Positions 16,131 through 25,897 are shown, counted from the stretch's first letter. The stretch: DNA of 64,000 bases from Trichocoleus desertorum NBK24 (GCF_030409055.1 NZ_CP116619.1:963628-1027627); one strand, 5' to 3'. Notes: generated by a model not told the origin, from the letters alone. Numbers and translations are program-made.

Positions 16131-17160
16131 CTCTCCAATCTGCCTCAGTGCCTTAAAAAAGATTTTACAATTCCAGAGGCAAGTTCTATTATTTGCTTGC
16201 ACTCCTACAATTTCTTTACCTCTTATACAAGCTGAATTGCAAGCGTTTTTTGGAATTGAAATTGGTGACTGGCTTTGGGGAAGACTCCATATACGAAAGC
16301 AAAATGGAAGTATAGCTAAGACTAGCTTTTGCAAAGGTATAGAACAGCTTAACCAGTATATAAAGACGAACCTAGGCAAAGAAAGATCTATAGTCTTTGC
16401 ATTTGACTATGACGTTAGATTTGACCGCTCTTACAGTAATTCGAGGTTCAAATTTCGTTATAAAAATCTTGGGCAGGATGCGAGATCAGCTTTAAAAATT
16501 TTGTGCACTTCGCTCTACACAGAGCTACTAGATTCAGGTTTTCCACCATTCATTCATAGCTTGCCTGAAAAATTCAATCGTGATCATTTCATTGATTCAT
16601 TCTGGAAAGCCAATCAATCTAATCTGCGTGTTTGTCCTCTCTGTGATGGACCGCGTTCAGACAGGATAGCGACAAAGATATATGATGATGCAGATCATTT
16701 CTTCCCCAAAAAGGATTATCCTTTTTTTGCTGTTCACCCAAGTAATCTAGTTCCTATATGCCTCTCTTGCAATCGTTCATTCAAAGGAGATCGTGATCCG
16801 ATTGATTCTGTTGCTACCGAGCCTTTGGTGAATACTTTTCACCCGTATGGAAACCCAGCCATTAATCACATCAATATAGATATAAAGAGCGATCCTTCAA
16901 CGAAAGATATTTTAGTTATAAAAATTACGGAAAAAAGTGGTCAGTCGTCCCGACGAGTTAAGAGCTTTAATCGCCTGCTTAAGTTAGAAGATCGCTGGAG
17001 TGGAAGGTTGAATGACACGATCGTTCCAGCCATTGAAGACAAAATTCGTACTATGGGAAAGAGGCTACGTCGTCGCAAACCCTCTAGAGATGAGGAAGAC
17101 CTAAAGGAAGAGTTACAAGGATTTCTAACCGACTATTTAGATGATGAATCGCTTCAGTGA
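16114..17160 (+). CDS. HNH-type nuclease, partner of the AAA ATPase
   Basis: A 348-aa protein with a central zinc-HNH module: CPLC, then DADHFFPKKDYPFFAVHPSNL, then PICLSCNRSFKGD. This is the Cys-x2-Cys, Asp-His, Asn, Cys-x2-Cys order of HNH nucleases. The N-terminal 150 residues match nothing I recognise and are rich in aromatic and basic residues; the C-terminus is charged and helical. It overlaps the ATPase gene by 17 bp, implying a two-component unit, comparable in design to PtuA/PtuB of Septu, though I cannot assign it to that family by sequence. The frame continues past the TGA for another 38 codons to a TAA at 17275-17277, which may be chance or a shortened C-terminus. Confidence 0.78.
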   Translation: MLHQINSPICLSALKKILQFQRQVLLFACTPTISLPLIQAELQAFFGIEIGDWLWGRLHIRKQNGSIAKTSFCKGIEQLNQYIKTNLGKERSIVFAFDYDVRFDRSYSNSRFKFRYKNLGQDARSALKILCTSLYTELLDSGFPPFIHSLPEKFNRDHFIDSFWKANQSNLRVCPLCDGPRSDRIATKIYDDADHFFPKKDYPFFAVHPSNLVPICLSCNRSFKGDRDPIDSVATEPLVNTFHPYGNPAINHINIDIKSDPSTKDILVIKITEKSGQSSRRVKSFNRLLKLEDRWSGRLNDTIVPAIEDKIRTMGKRLRRRKPSRDEEDLKEELQGFLTDYLDDESLQ

Positions 17161-17451
17161 GGAAGGAATGCTAACTATTTCCTCATCACAAACTATGCAG
17201 AATATGCTTTATTAGACGATGAATTTGATGGGCTATTGCCAATCATTTTAGGTCGTAAGCAAACTAGAGCGACTTAAAGTAAATCATAGAGAAAAATGCC
17301 ATAGGCACATCAACCCAAAGTGCATTTCTTACCAAATCCTGCTGAATAAATTTGGCTGGCATCAGCAAGTTTGCCTTCTCAAACTAGCGATCGCGTTTTG
17401 ACAATGAAATAGCTCAGCTTAAAATCAGGAAGTTGACCAAACCTTGCCTAG

Positions 17452-19373
17452 TTACACGGCTCCTTCATCGGCCAAATCATTAACGAGTAGGGCATCTTGC
17501 TGTGAGACTGGGTTTGAGGTGACAGTTTTTCCCATCCTCTGCCCGATTAGATTGACTAAGGCTTGGGATCTCGCCCGAAAAAAGGCTTCAAAGTCATCTG
17601 CCCATAATGTTTTTGGCTCAATTAAATGAGATCGAAGAATTGTATTCAATCGCTTTCGCTCAATTCCTTTCTGCTCCAGTTGAGCTAAGTAAACACTCGG
17701 AGAACGGCTCCCAATCGCTTTGTTGGTTTTGGCCGAGAGCAGAGTCTTGTTCACAATGCAGTTTGCCCATCGGTCATCAATTCCCTGAGCCCGACACCAG
17801 GCTTGTGGAAAAATATGATGACTATCGATGCGATCGTTGAAATATTTCACATCGGTGATCCCTTCTCCAGTCGAAAAATCCATGGCTCCTTGTTGGAGCA
17901 GGAGCGTACAGATTCCCCTAAATGCTGCACTTTGTCGGCTCCGTAGTCGCAACAGCCGACCCGGAGCAAAATTAGCTTCTAACATTGTGAGGGGCTCAGA
18001 TCCGCCCTCAACCCACTGCTTCACCTCGATCAAAACAGCCGACCCGGAGCAAAATTAGCTTCTAACATTGTGAGGGGCTCAGATCCGCCCTCAACCCACT
18101 GCTTCACCTCGATCAAATCTCTAGCTGCCCGTGGCATTACCGACCCAGCATAAAGTTCGCCAAATGCCCCACACCAAAACCAGCTAATCAGCTTTGCTCT
18201 CACTTGCTCGTTGCTGACGCGATCGCCTAGGAGGGTAAATAAAGCAGACAGAGCAACAAGCTGCATAGGATAAGGTAGATCCCGTGAGTCAAAAATTTTC
18301 TGGCCATGGAGCAAACGAGCTGCTTCCTCAAAGCCTCTCGTAATTGGCTCTGCCCATACCTTGTATTCTGAGAGCGTCAATTGCAGTACTTGACTGCGAC
18401 TGTAGTTAGCTGAAAGGGCTCGGATGCCTTCTACCTCATATTGAGACGGTTGCTGACGACGAGAATACGTGGAGATGAGGGTGATCGCTTGCAGGAAGTT
18501 CGTCGTATCAATCACGCTGAGTACAGGTTTCTGGTGTAGTCGTTGCTGCCGCATGGCCCAATCGTCTCGTAATGAAAAATCATCGGCGGCATAAGCGGCT
18601 GTCATCAAATCGAAAAACGTCAGATGTTTGCCTAGAGAATTGACTTTTTCAAAGACTTGGCAAACTGCTTCTTTAGGCAGCTCTTGGCGCAACTGAATTA
18701 AGGGCACTTGATAGTGCTCAAAACACTTGATGACTTCACCTTCAAAGCAATCGAGCAGTTCTAACTTGGCTGAGTCGTATTCCCAATATCTGGAATACTT
18801 CGATCGCCACTCCGAATAATCAAATACCTTGGCAAGTGGGAACAGCCCGTGTTCGTACTCCTGTTCATCCCTAGAGCAAGCGAATGCATTGTTGCCGTTA
18901 CCCCAGAATTTGTAATCCTTAGGCAATCCCACGATCGCCTCTTCACGATCGGTGGGCGGATATTCTAGTGCCTTATGAATGTCGATGTAATAGCAGCGCT
19001 GGATAGAGCGTTTACTGATGCTATCTTTGGTCATCACAGGCTGACCAGACATCAGCGATTGAAACAGCGCCGTTAAACGCTGCTGCCCATCCAAAATCAG
19101 CAGAGAGGGGTCTGGCAGATGCTCTAAATGAGCTCCCTCAATCAATCGTGGCTTGAAACGAACCCTAGGATTTCCGAGTTGCAATAGTATAACCACTCCA
19201 ACCGGGTAAGCCAACGAAATGCTGCTCAACAAACTACGAATTTGTGTATCATCCCAAACCCAACTTCGTTGGAAATCGGGAAGCTGAATTTTGCCTTGCT
19301 GAATGCCTCGCAGCAGATCGAGCAAAGCTTCCTTGTGAATATCAAAGGTTGTGATCGGATTCATGCTGCTCAT
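17452..19373 (-). pseudogene. GmrSD-like DUF262/DUF1524 nuclease, frameshifted by a tandem duplication
   Basis: The 5' part (18030-19373) has the DUF262 domain: IQLPDFQRSWVWDDTQIRSLL and the ParB-like motif LLILDGQQRLTALFQSL. The 3' part (17452-18033) has the DUF1524 HNH module: DSHHIFPQAW and NKTLLSAKTNKAIGSRSPS. Fused DUF262-DUF1524 proteins include the type IV enzyme GmrSD, which cuts glucosylated hydroxymethylcytosine DNA. An 83-bp perfect tandem duplication (17951-18117) shifts the frame, so the first part ends after APGRLF and the nuclease part is out of frame. With one copy removed the protein would be about 610 aa and complete. Target specificity cannot be told from sequence. Confidence 0.88.
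17951..18117. repeat. 83-bp perfect tandem duplication
   Basis: Positions 17951-18034 recur at 18034-18117 with a period of exactly 83 bp and no mismatch. As 83 is not a multiple of three, the duplication frameshifts the DUF262/DUF1524 gene. Perfect identity suggests a recent event, reversible by slippage or recombination, unless it is an assembly artefact. Confidence 0.95.
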
Positions 19374-19463
19374 CCAGACTCATCAGCATGACATGCAGCA
19401 TAAGCAAGGACTACATCTCTTACAAGGGTTTGGCAGCCAACTTACTCACGAATCATGACTAAA

Positions 19464-19787
19464 TTATTCCCGCAGCAAGTCAAGTAAAAGATTGACCTGC
19501 CCGCTTTGTTCCAATCGTTCAATTTGGTTGAGTAAATCTGCTTGTCGCAAAACATGCAAGATGTAGCGAGGTCGCCGCTCAAAATTAGTTCCCCAGTTGC
19601 CAATTGTTCTGCTGCTAAGTCCCGTTGCCCCAGCTAGTACATTAATGCAGACCTTCCGATAACCTTTAGTATCATCGGCTTTCACCCAGCGTTGGCAATA
19701 CTCCACTGGTTCTAGCGGGAGGCCACGAAGGTAACAGAGCTGTCGCTGATTTGGGTAAAAAGGTGAGCACACGGCATCCCCCAACAC
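19464..19787 (-). CDS. Small protein of unknown function, possible DNA-binding
   Basis: A 107-aa protein. The middle (VCINVLAGATGLSSRTIGNWGTNFERRP) reads like a helix-turn-helix with a Trp-containing recognition helix. The C-terminus (DLLNQIERLEQSGQVNLLLDLLRE) is a predicted amphipathic helix. It is divergent from the small gene at 20018 across a gap holding two inverted repeats, which suggests a regulator-type pair. I do not recognise a named family. It sits in the transposon cargo beside the GmrSD-like gene but on its own promoter. Confidence 0.6.
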   Translation of the reverse strand: MLGDAVCSPFYPNQRQLCYLRGLPLEPVEYCQRWVKADDTKGYRKVCINVLAGATGLSSRTIGNWGTNFERRPRYILHVLRQADLLNQIERLEQSGQVNLLLDLLRE

Positions 19788-19879
19788 ATCACCTCACTCA
19801 ACACGAACCGCCGCTAACCTTCAGTAGACAGGCCCTTTTGCGATACTCTAGTCAATTCGATGACTTACCAAACAAGAGA

Positions 19880-19981
19880 GTTAAGCCAGAGTAGGGCATC
19901 CAATCCGGGTCTGGCTTAACTGCGCTTAGAGACTACTTAGCCTCTAACTTACTAATTCTAAATGAATTAAAGGCTAAGTAG
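19880..19981. promoter_or_regulatory. Two perfect inverted repeats in a divergent promoter gap
   Basis: GTTAAGCCAGA (19880-19890) pairs with TCTGGCTTAAC (19910-19920). CTACTTAGCCT (19933-19943) pairs with AGGCTAAGTAG (19971-19981). TAGCCTCTAA also occurs twice directly. Both repeats lie between the divergent genes at 19787 and 20018, and the second ends 36 bp before the ATG at 20018. They are likely operators for one or both encoded DNA-binding-like proteins. Confidence 0.6.
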
Positions 19982-20017
19982 CCTCTAATCCTGCTGTATA
20001 ACTGTAGGAAGAGGCTG

Positions 20018-20389
20018 ATGCCTAAAAAAGGGCAAAAAAAACTGCGGGGTCAACCCGAAATCTATGACGAGGTGAAAGGACAGGTGAGCTTGTCAATGAC
20101 TCGAGCGGGAGTTCGAGGACTCGATGATCTGGCGGCTACGATGGGGCTGTCCAGATCCGAATTTGTCGAGCGGGTCGGGCGGCGTTTAATTGTAGTTCTT
20201 TCTCTGGAGGATAGGGAGTCCATCCAACAAGCTTTAGAGCAACTAGTTGCCATTGCTCAAGACGAATTATTGGGCCAAAATCTGTTTGAGGGACGAAAAG
20301 CAGAGGGCGATCGAGCGATCATGCTTCAACAACAGCTTGAGCAGTGGAATAGGCTGCTGTCGAAGTTTAAGCAGGGGCCAGCATCTTAA
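20018..20389 (+). CDS. Small ribbon-helix-helix-like protein
   Basis: A 123-aa protein with a basic N-terminus (MPKKGQKKLRGQPEIYDEVK), then QVSLSMTRAGVRGLDDLAATMGLSRSEFVERVGR. The latter resembles a CopG/Arc ribbon-helix-helix: a beta strand followed by two helices. The C-terminal part is a glutamine-rich helix that could form a coiled coil. The start is preceded by AGGAAGAGG, a good ribosome binding site. It is divergent from the gene at 19464. No toxin gene is adjacent, so it is not called an antitoxin. The IS4-type composite begins 70 bp downstream. Confidence 0.6.
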   Translation: MPKKGQKKLRGQPEIYDEVKGQVSLSMTRAGVRGLDDLAATMGLSRSEFVERVGRRLIVVLSLEDRESIQQALEQLVAIAQDELLGQNLFEGRKAEGDRAIMLQQQLEQWNRLLSKFKQGPAS

Positions 20390-20561
20390 GGCAACAAAAT
20401 AAGGCAATAGAGAAGAGCAAATGAAGCCTGATCCTTTTTACCTTAGAGAGCAACGCCAACTCAGGGGGTAACAGAAAGCTTGAAGCAGATGTGTAGCAAG
20501 GGACAGAGCCGCCAAGCACAAAAAAAGATAGGCTTGCTACTTGACCACAAGCCTACCCCAA

Positions 20562-20857
20562 AGTCGGGTAGGTCGGAGGTATTGCTACTTCGTTCCCCCC
20601 CTAAGAACCGTGTGTACAAATTTCCAAGTTCACGGCTCAAGCAAGTCCTCAAGCTAGATGCCAGCATGGATGTGTTGATGACAGTAAAGATGTACCAAGC
20701 TCAAATTTGCATAAGTGTCTTTACCGCCTTTCGATTTGGGGATTTGGTGATGTTTGTGGATTTCTTCGCCGTTGTATAGGCTTTGCCCACAAACTGGACA
20801 GCTATGGTTTTGTTGCTCAGCAATCTTCTGAACACTTCTGGAGTTATTAGACGACAC
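20562..20857 (-). pseudogene. 3' fragment of a group II intron with the HNH end of its reverse transcriptase
   Basis: On the minus strand, 20857-20654 encodes CPVCGQSLYNGEEIHKHHQIP and NLSLVHLYCHQHIH, the C-terminal HNH domain of a group II intron-encoded protein. It is followed by a domain V-like hairpin (GAGCCGTGAACTTGG paired toward ACACACGGTTCT, about 20603-20638) and a domain VI-like stretch ending near 20562. Everything upstream of the HNH domain (reverse transcriptase and maturase) is missing. The fragment stops at the IS21 end (20871), and its other half is not found beyond the far end of IS21, so IS21 insertion was accompanied or followed by a deletion. Confidence 0.82.
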
Positions 20858-21750
20858 TGATATAGACGAGGTCGCGACAGCCGGTTGTCGGGTGCTGATG
20901 ATGGCAGGAGTGCTTTTCTAGTTACAGATCACGACAGCCACAAGACTCGACGGCTCGTCTTCCGATAAAAAAGGCACTAGCCCTCTCTCAAGCGAGACAG
21001 ACTAGTGCCGACAAAAGCAATTCACTTATACCAAAAAAGAGCTTATATGAACGCTCGCAACCTCGGCTTGAGCCAAGCCGACGCGGCCTATATTGCCGAG
21101 ATTTCCCCCGAACCGGGCAACGTATTGATGCCGGAACCCATCGTCCCAATCGCGGTACCGTGCGCGAATCATTCCCAACTCGAGACCCGTTAGCAGGTGT
21201 GTGGGAACGGGAACTGGAGCCAATGCTCAGGCGAGAACCGCGACTCAAACCCATGACCTTGTTTGAGTATTTGCAGGACACCTATCCGGGCGAATATCCT
21301 CAGGTGTTACGGACCCTACAACGACGGGTGCAAACCTGGAAAGCCCTGCATGGACCCGCGCCGGAGGTGATGTTCGAGTGGCGGCATGAGCCAGGGATGA
21401 TGGGCTTGTCCGACTTTACTGAGATCAAAGGTGTCACTATCACTATTGCTGGCCAAGCCTTTGAGCATTTGCTCTATCACTATCGCTTGGCCTACAGCGG
21501 CTGGCAATATGCCCAGGTCATGCAAGGTGGAGAGAGCTTTGTTGCCCTCTCGGAAGGAGTGCAAAATGCACTGCATGCTAGTGGAGGAGCCCCGAAACAA
21601 CATCGCACCGACAGCTTAAGTGCTGCCTATCACAACTTAGGGGGACATCGCAACCACAGCCTGACTCGGCTGTATGACGAACTGTGTGAGCACTATCGCA
21701 GGGAACCCACACGCAACAATCGTGGCATTGCTCATGAAAACGGTGCCATT

Positions 21751-24267
21751 GTGCGATTCGTTCCTACACAAAAGGCTGAAAAGCCAATAAGGTAGGGCTT
21801 CTGAGAGATAACCCTCATGGGTGGAGTTCGCACTTGAATCTCTCTCAAATGACAACTTGATGTTTTTATAGGTGATGCCTCTGACCAAGACCAGACAGCT
21901 AGTCCTATCCGCCAGGTATAAGGCGTGAAAGCATAACCCTCATGTCAACGGTTTAGTGCCAATGGGATGAAGCGGGGTTAAATGTCGGTATCTAGTAGCC
22001 CAAGACTGGAAACCCGGCTAGCAGGTGTGTATGGGTAAAGCAATGCTTGAACGTATGTCTGAACCATCGTTACGTTTCAACCAGTGAAATAGGCTGGAGT
22101 GAATTTAAGGGTTGCTAAACGTTAACGCCTGAATCATCACAAACACTGGAAACAAAAGTTACTGGCTTCAGAACCTTTTTCTGATTGCAAAAGAAGGTTT
22201 TATACCCAAATAAGCCCGGTGGACAGTACGACCCTAACCACACAATCAAAGAACATCAGGAACGAAGTAAAGCGACCAGTTTTCACTCTGAAAGGTCGAA
22301 TATTCAGAGCAGGTACTAAACCGAAAGGACTGGCGTGCAGGATGGTCTAAGAAGCCAACGCCTGGAGTAATGTCCAGGATATGCAGACGTAGACCCGACA
22401 GTACGGAATGAAGAGCCTTTAGTCAGAGTAAAGACGATGACACACTCAGTGATGGGTAGTGATGAATGGATAGCCATTAACTGGAAAACAGTCGAGAAAA
22501 TGGTCTATCGACTCCAAACCAGAATCTTCAAAGCCAAACGTCGTGGCGACATCAAACAGGTTCACAGACTCCAGAAACTACTGATGAAATCTCGTTCTGC
22601 CAAGCTTTTATCAGTTAGGCGGGTAACACAGGACAACGCAGGCAAGAAAACCGCAGGCGTGGATGGGATTAAATCTCTGACACCCAAGCAACGGCTTCAC
22701 TTGGCAAATAACCTGCCCCTGACGGACAAATCGAAACCAACGCGCTGGGTGATGATTCCAAAACCTGGCACGACAGAGAAGCGACCGTTGGGCATTCCCT
22801 GTATGACAGAAAGAGCACGACAAATGCTAGTCAAACTGGCATTAGAACCCGAGTGGGAGGTGATATTTGAGCCAAACACTTATGGGTTTAGAGCGGGAAG
22901 AGGCACTCATGATGCGATTGAGGCAATTTTCAATAGTATTCGGTATAAAAGCAAGTATGTTTTAGATGCCGATATTACGAAATGCTTCGATAAAATCAAC
23001 CAGACCAAGCTGTTAGCCAAACTCAACACTTTCCCGACATTGACCAGGCAAATCAAAGCTTGGTTGAAATCAGGGGTTGTTATGGATGGCAAATTGTTTC
23101 CTACCGATGAGGGTACACCCCAAGGCGGCGTAGTGTCTCCACTACTTGCTTTGATAGCCCTACATGGATTAGAAACAGCGATTAAAGGATGTGTCAATCA
23201 AGGTAGAGCACAGCGAGCATTAACCACTGTATTCTATGCTGATGATTTTGTCGTACTTCATCCATCGCTGGATGTCATCTTGAAGTGTAAGCAAGCAGCG
23301 GAAAACTGGCTCAAAGAGATGTCTTTAGAATTAAAACCTAGCAAGACACGCATCTCTCATACTCTGACACCGCACGGCGGAAATGTTGGATTCGATTTTC
23401 TCGGATTTAACATCAGACAGCATCCAGTCGGTAAACACCAATCTGGCTGTAATGGCAGCGGTTCAAAGCTAGGTTTTAAGACTATCATCAAGCCTAGCAA
23501 GAAGAAGGTTGCTACCCATCTGGAAACAATAGGAAGCATTATCAAGAGTTATAAGAGCGCGCCCCAAACGGCGTTAATCAGCAGACTCAATCCCGTAATT
23601 CGGGGCTGGTGCAACTATTATTCAACGGTGAGCAGCAAGAAAACTTTTAGCAACTGCAAAAACATTGTTTGGTCGCAGTTGCGAGCTTGGGCAAGATACA
23701 GAACCGGCAACTTTAGTTATCGAACCTTGAACAAGTACTGGCATTACATTGGATATCGGTTGACATTCTCAACCAAAGATGGAATGAGGTTAATCAGCCA
23801 TCCCGACACGCCAATCAAGCGCCATATCAAAGTTCGAGGGGATAAGAGCTACTTTGACGGGGATGTTCTCTACTGGAGTACGAGAAAAGGCAGCCATCCT
23901 GAACTACCCGACCGAGTAGCGATGCTACTCAAAAAGTACAGAGGACGATGCCCAGAATGTGAACTGATGTTTGTCGAAAACGATTTGATAGAGGTTGACC
24001 ACAAAACTCCTAAACAGGAGGGTGGGACAGATAAGTTCGATAATCTGCAACCGCTGCATCGTCATTGCCATGATGTCAAAACTGCCCGTGATTATGCTCG
24101 TAGAAAGGGTTTAGATACCTGAACTAGAACCTAACGAAGGACATTAACCACTAGGGCCAAAGGTGCTGATGACAACAGCCGTATTGTCGAGGAGCCGTGT
24201 GCTGGGAAACTCGCAAGCACGGTTTTGAAAGGGAGGGTAGTAGGGTGACCTACTACTCGACCCCATC
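21751..24267 (+). mobile_element. Group II intron inserted in istA
   Basis: It begins GTGCG, the group II 5' consensus, at 21751 and ends near 24266-24267 after CGACCCCAT. A domain V hairpin (GAGCCGTGTGCTGGGAAACT through GCACGGTTTT, about 24192-24228) and a domain VI stem (GGTAGTAGGGTGACCTACTACT) are visible. It encodes its own reverse transcriptase. Its orientation matches istA, so splicing could rejoin the istA mRNA. The exact 3' boundary is uncertain by one base. Confidence 0.9.
22437..24122 (+). CDS. ltrA: Group II intron reverse transcriptase/maturase
   Basis: A 561-aa intron-encoded protein. The reverse transcriptase domain has the active site FYADDFVVLH and the upstream blocks TEKRPLGIPCMTERARQMLV, YGFRAGRGTHDAI and GTPQGGVVSPLLA. 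The maturase (X) domain has PVIRGWCNYYSTVSSKKTF. A C-terminal HNH endonuclease domain follows: CPECELMFVENDLIEVDHKTP and NLQPLHRHCHDVKTARD. All domains look complete, so it can probably splice its own intron and retrohome. It is preceded by about 690 nt of intron RNA (domains I-IV) without another gene. Confidence 0.95.
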   Translation: MTHSVMGSDEWIAINWKTVEKMVYRLQTRIFKAKRRGDIKQVHRLQKLLMKSRSAKLLSVRRVTQDNAGKKTAGVDGIKSLTPKQRLHLANNLPLTDKSKPTRWVMIPKPGTTEKRPLGIPCMTERARQMLVKLALEPEWEVIFEPNTYGFRAGRGTHDAIEAIFNSIRYKSKYVLDADITKCFDKINQTKLLAKLNTFPTLTRQIKAWLKSGVVMDGKLFPTDEGTPQGGVVSPLLALIALHGLETAIKGCVNQGRAQRALTTVFYADDFVVLHPSLDVILKCKQAAENWLKEMSLELKPSKTRISHTLTPHGGNVGFDFLGFNIRQHPVGKHQSGCNGSGSKLGFKTIIKPSKKKVATHLETIGSIIKSYKSAPQTALISRLNPVIRGWCNYYSTVSSKKTFSNCKNIVWSQLRAWARYRTGNFSYRTLNKYWHYIGYRLTFSTKDGMRLISHPDTPIKRHIKVRGDKSYFDGDVLYWSTRKGSHPELPDRVAMLLKKYRGRCPECELMFVENDLIEVDHKTPKQEGGTDKFDNLQPLHRHCHDVKTARDYARRKGLDT

Positions 24268-24997
24268 GAATCCGCTCATGGCCACCTCAAGAACCGCATC
24301 AAGCAGGCGCTCTATCTCAGAGGTAGCACTGACTTTGCCACTATCGCTGAGTACCAAGCCCTCATTGAGCAAGCAGTAGCAGCCCTCAATCGCCAGTGTC
24401 ACACCAAGTTCGAGCTCGAGAAACCAGCGCTTCAGCCCTTGCCCCAAGTGCGTGTCCCTGATTATGAAGTGCTCACGGCTCGAGTCATTACGCGCAGCAC
24501 GATTGAGGTGCGCTGCATCCTCTACAGTGTGCCCTCACGACTGATTGGGCAGTCGGTCGAAATCCATCTCTATCACGACCGCTTGGTCGGCTATTTGGGA
24601 ACCCAACCGGTGTTTGAGTTGCCGCGCCTGCGAGTCAAAGGGGGCGAGAAGCGCCGCGGGCGCTGCGTCAACTACAGACATGTCATTGAAGGGCTCAGAC
24701 GTAAGCCCCGCGCCTTCCTCTACTGCACTTGGCAGCAGGATTTACTCCCAAATGCTCAGTTTCGGTCTTTATGGGAGCGCTTGAAAGTTCAGTTTGAGTT
24801 AGACCAGGCAGCGGTCTTATTGGTAGAAGCGCTCTACATTGCTGCCACCCAGAATAAAGAACAGGCGGTTGCCGAGTATCTCGAACAACAGTTGAGGGCG
24901 CAAACGTTGAGTCTGCAACGCTTACAGCAGCAGTTCGTGGCCTCGGTTGCCGCAGGTTTTCCGTCGTTAGATATTGAACAGCATCCCCTCGCGAGCT

Positions 24998-25897
24998 ATG
25001 ACCAACTACTCCCCTCCAGCTTCCCCAACCCCAGTCCTGAGTCCGTATCAGAGCCTCAGCCTCCTGCTCAAGGACCTGCGCTTATCGCACATGCTGAGCC
25101 ACTGGGAGTCTATCGAGACCCAGGCTATACAGGAGCACTGGTCTTATGCGCAATTCTTACTGGCTCTGTGCGAAGGGGAAACCCAACGTCATCATCAGGT
25201 GCGGCTCCAACGCGCCCTCAGAGCAGCCCAACTCCCCGGCGCAAAAAGTTTTTCCAACTTTGACTTTGCCCAGTGCCCCCAATTCAACCCAACTCCACTG
25301 ATGCAGTTGGCCGATGACCCGAGTTGGGTAGAGCGGGCTGAGAACGTCCTACTCTTTGGAGCCTCAGGCGTGGGTAAAACCCATTTAGCGGAGGCTTTAG
25401 CCCGCCGGATGGTGGAGTGCGGCAAGCGAGTCAAGTTCTTCAGTGCGATGGCGCTGGTGCAGCAACTACAGCAGGACAAGCACCAACTGCAACTGCCAGC
25501 GCGTCTGATGAAGCTCGACCGCTTTGACCTCTTGGTGCTGGATGACTTGGGCTATGTCAAGAAGTCTGAAGTGGAGACCTCTGTCCTCTTTGAACTCATT
25601 GCCCATCGTTATGAACGTAGAAGTCTCCTGATAACAGCCAATCAGCCCTTCAGTCAAGGGGATGCGATCTTCAGCGACTCGATGATGACGGTGGTTGCAG
25701 TCGATAGACTGATTCATCATGCAGTCATCTGGGAAATCAAGTCTCAGAGCTACCGCAGACAGGTTGCCTCGCAGCGCTCTCCGACAACCTGCCCCTTCTC
25801 CAATCTCAACTACAAACTCTTCACTCACAGCGATCCTCGGTTGTCGTTGCGATCTCGGGTTGTCCTTTCGATCTGTAGTTGTCGTCGCGATCCCTGA
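24998..25897 (+). CDS. istB: IS21 helper ATPase IstB
   Basis: An AAA+ ATPase of the DnaA/IstB type, about 299 aa from the ATG at 24998 (an alternative start at 24974 adds 8 residues). Walker A is GASGVGKT (LLFGASGVGKTHLAEAL), Walker B is LLVLDDLGY, and the family block SLLITANQPFSQ with DRLIHHAVIWEIKSQSYR is present. The N-terminal helical domain (SLLLKDLRLSHMLSHWESI) binds IstA. The last 35 or so residues run into the repeated terminal DNA of the IS. IstB selects target DNA for IstA, which is broken here, so this copy could only act in trans. Confidence 0.9.
   Translation: MTNYSPPASPTPVLSPYQSLSLLLKDLRLSHMLSHWESIETQAIQEHWSYAQFLLALCEGETQRHHQVRLQRALRAAQLPGAKSFSNFDFAQCPQFNPTPLMQLADDPSWVERAENVLLFGASGVGKTHLAEALARRMVECGKRVKFFSAMALVQQLQQDKHQLQLPARLMKLDRFDLLVLDDLGYVKKSEVETSVLFELIAHRYERRSLLITANQPFSQGDAIFSDSMMTVVAVDRLIHHAVIWEIKSQSYRRQVASQRSPTTCPFSNLNYKLFTHSDPRLSLRSRVVLSICSCRRDP

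Larger units (their letters stand above)
21005..25263 (+). pseudogene. istA: IS21 transposase IstA, frameshifted and split by a group II intron
   Basis: The N-terminal HTH part starts at GTG 21005 (NLGLSQADAAYIAEISP). It continues one frame away as RTGQRIDAGTHRPNRGTVRE; one C is missing from the run at 21105-21109 (five C, six needed). The DDE core follows to GIAHENGAI at 21750. The gene resumes at 24268 (ESAHGHLKNRIKQAL) and runs on to 25263. Removing 21751-24267 keeps the frame. It would be a DDE integrase-type transposase acting with IstB. The frameshift, not only the intron, makes the current copy non-functional. The last 80 or so residues overlap istB and may not belong to the original protein. 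Confidence 0.85.

Noticed and set aside
17161-17277. Continuation of the HNH frame after its stop codon
   Set aside because: 38 open codons after a TGA are not enough to claim recoding or a longer ancestor without a homologue.
20480-20779. Plus-strand frame at the left end of the IS4-type element as its transposase N-terminus
   Set aside because: It shows no transposase motifs and mostly reads through the antisense group II intron fragment.
24439-25263. 274-aa frame as an independent gene
   Set aside because: It is the C-terminal exon of istA; the frame extends back to the intron boundary at 24268.
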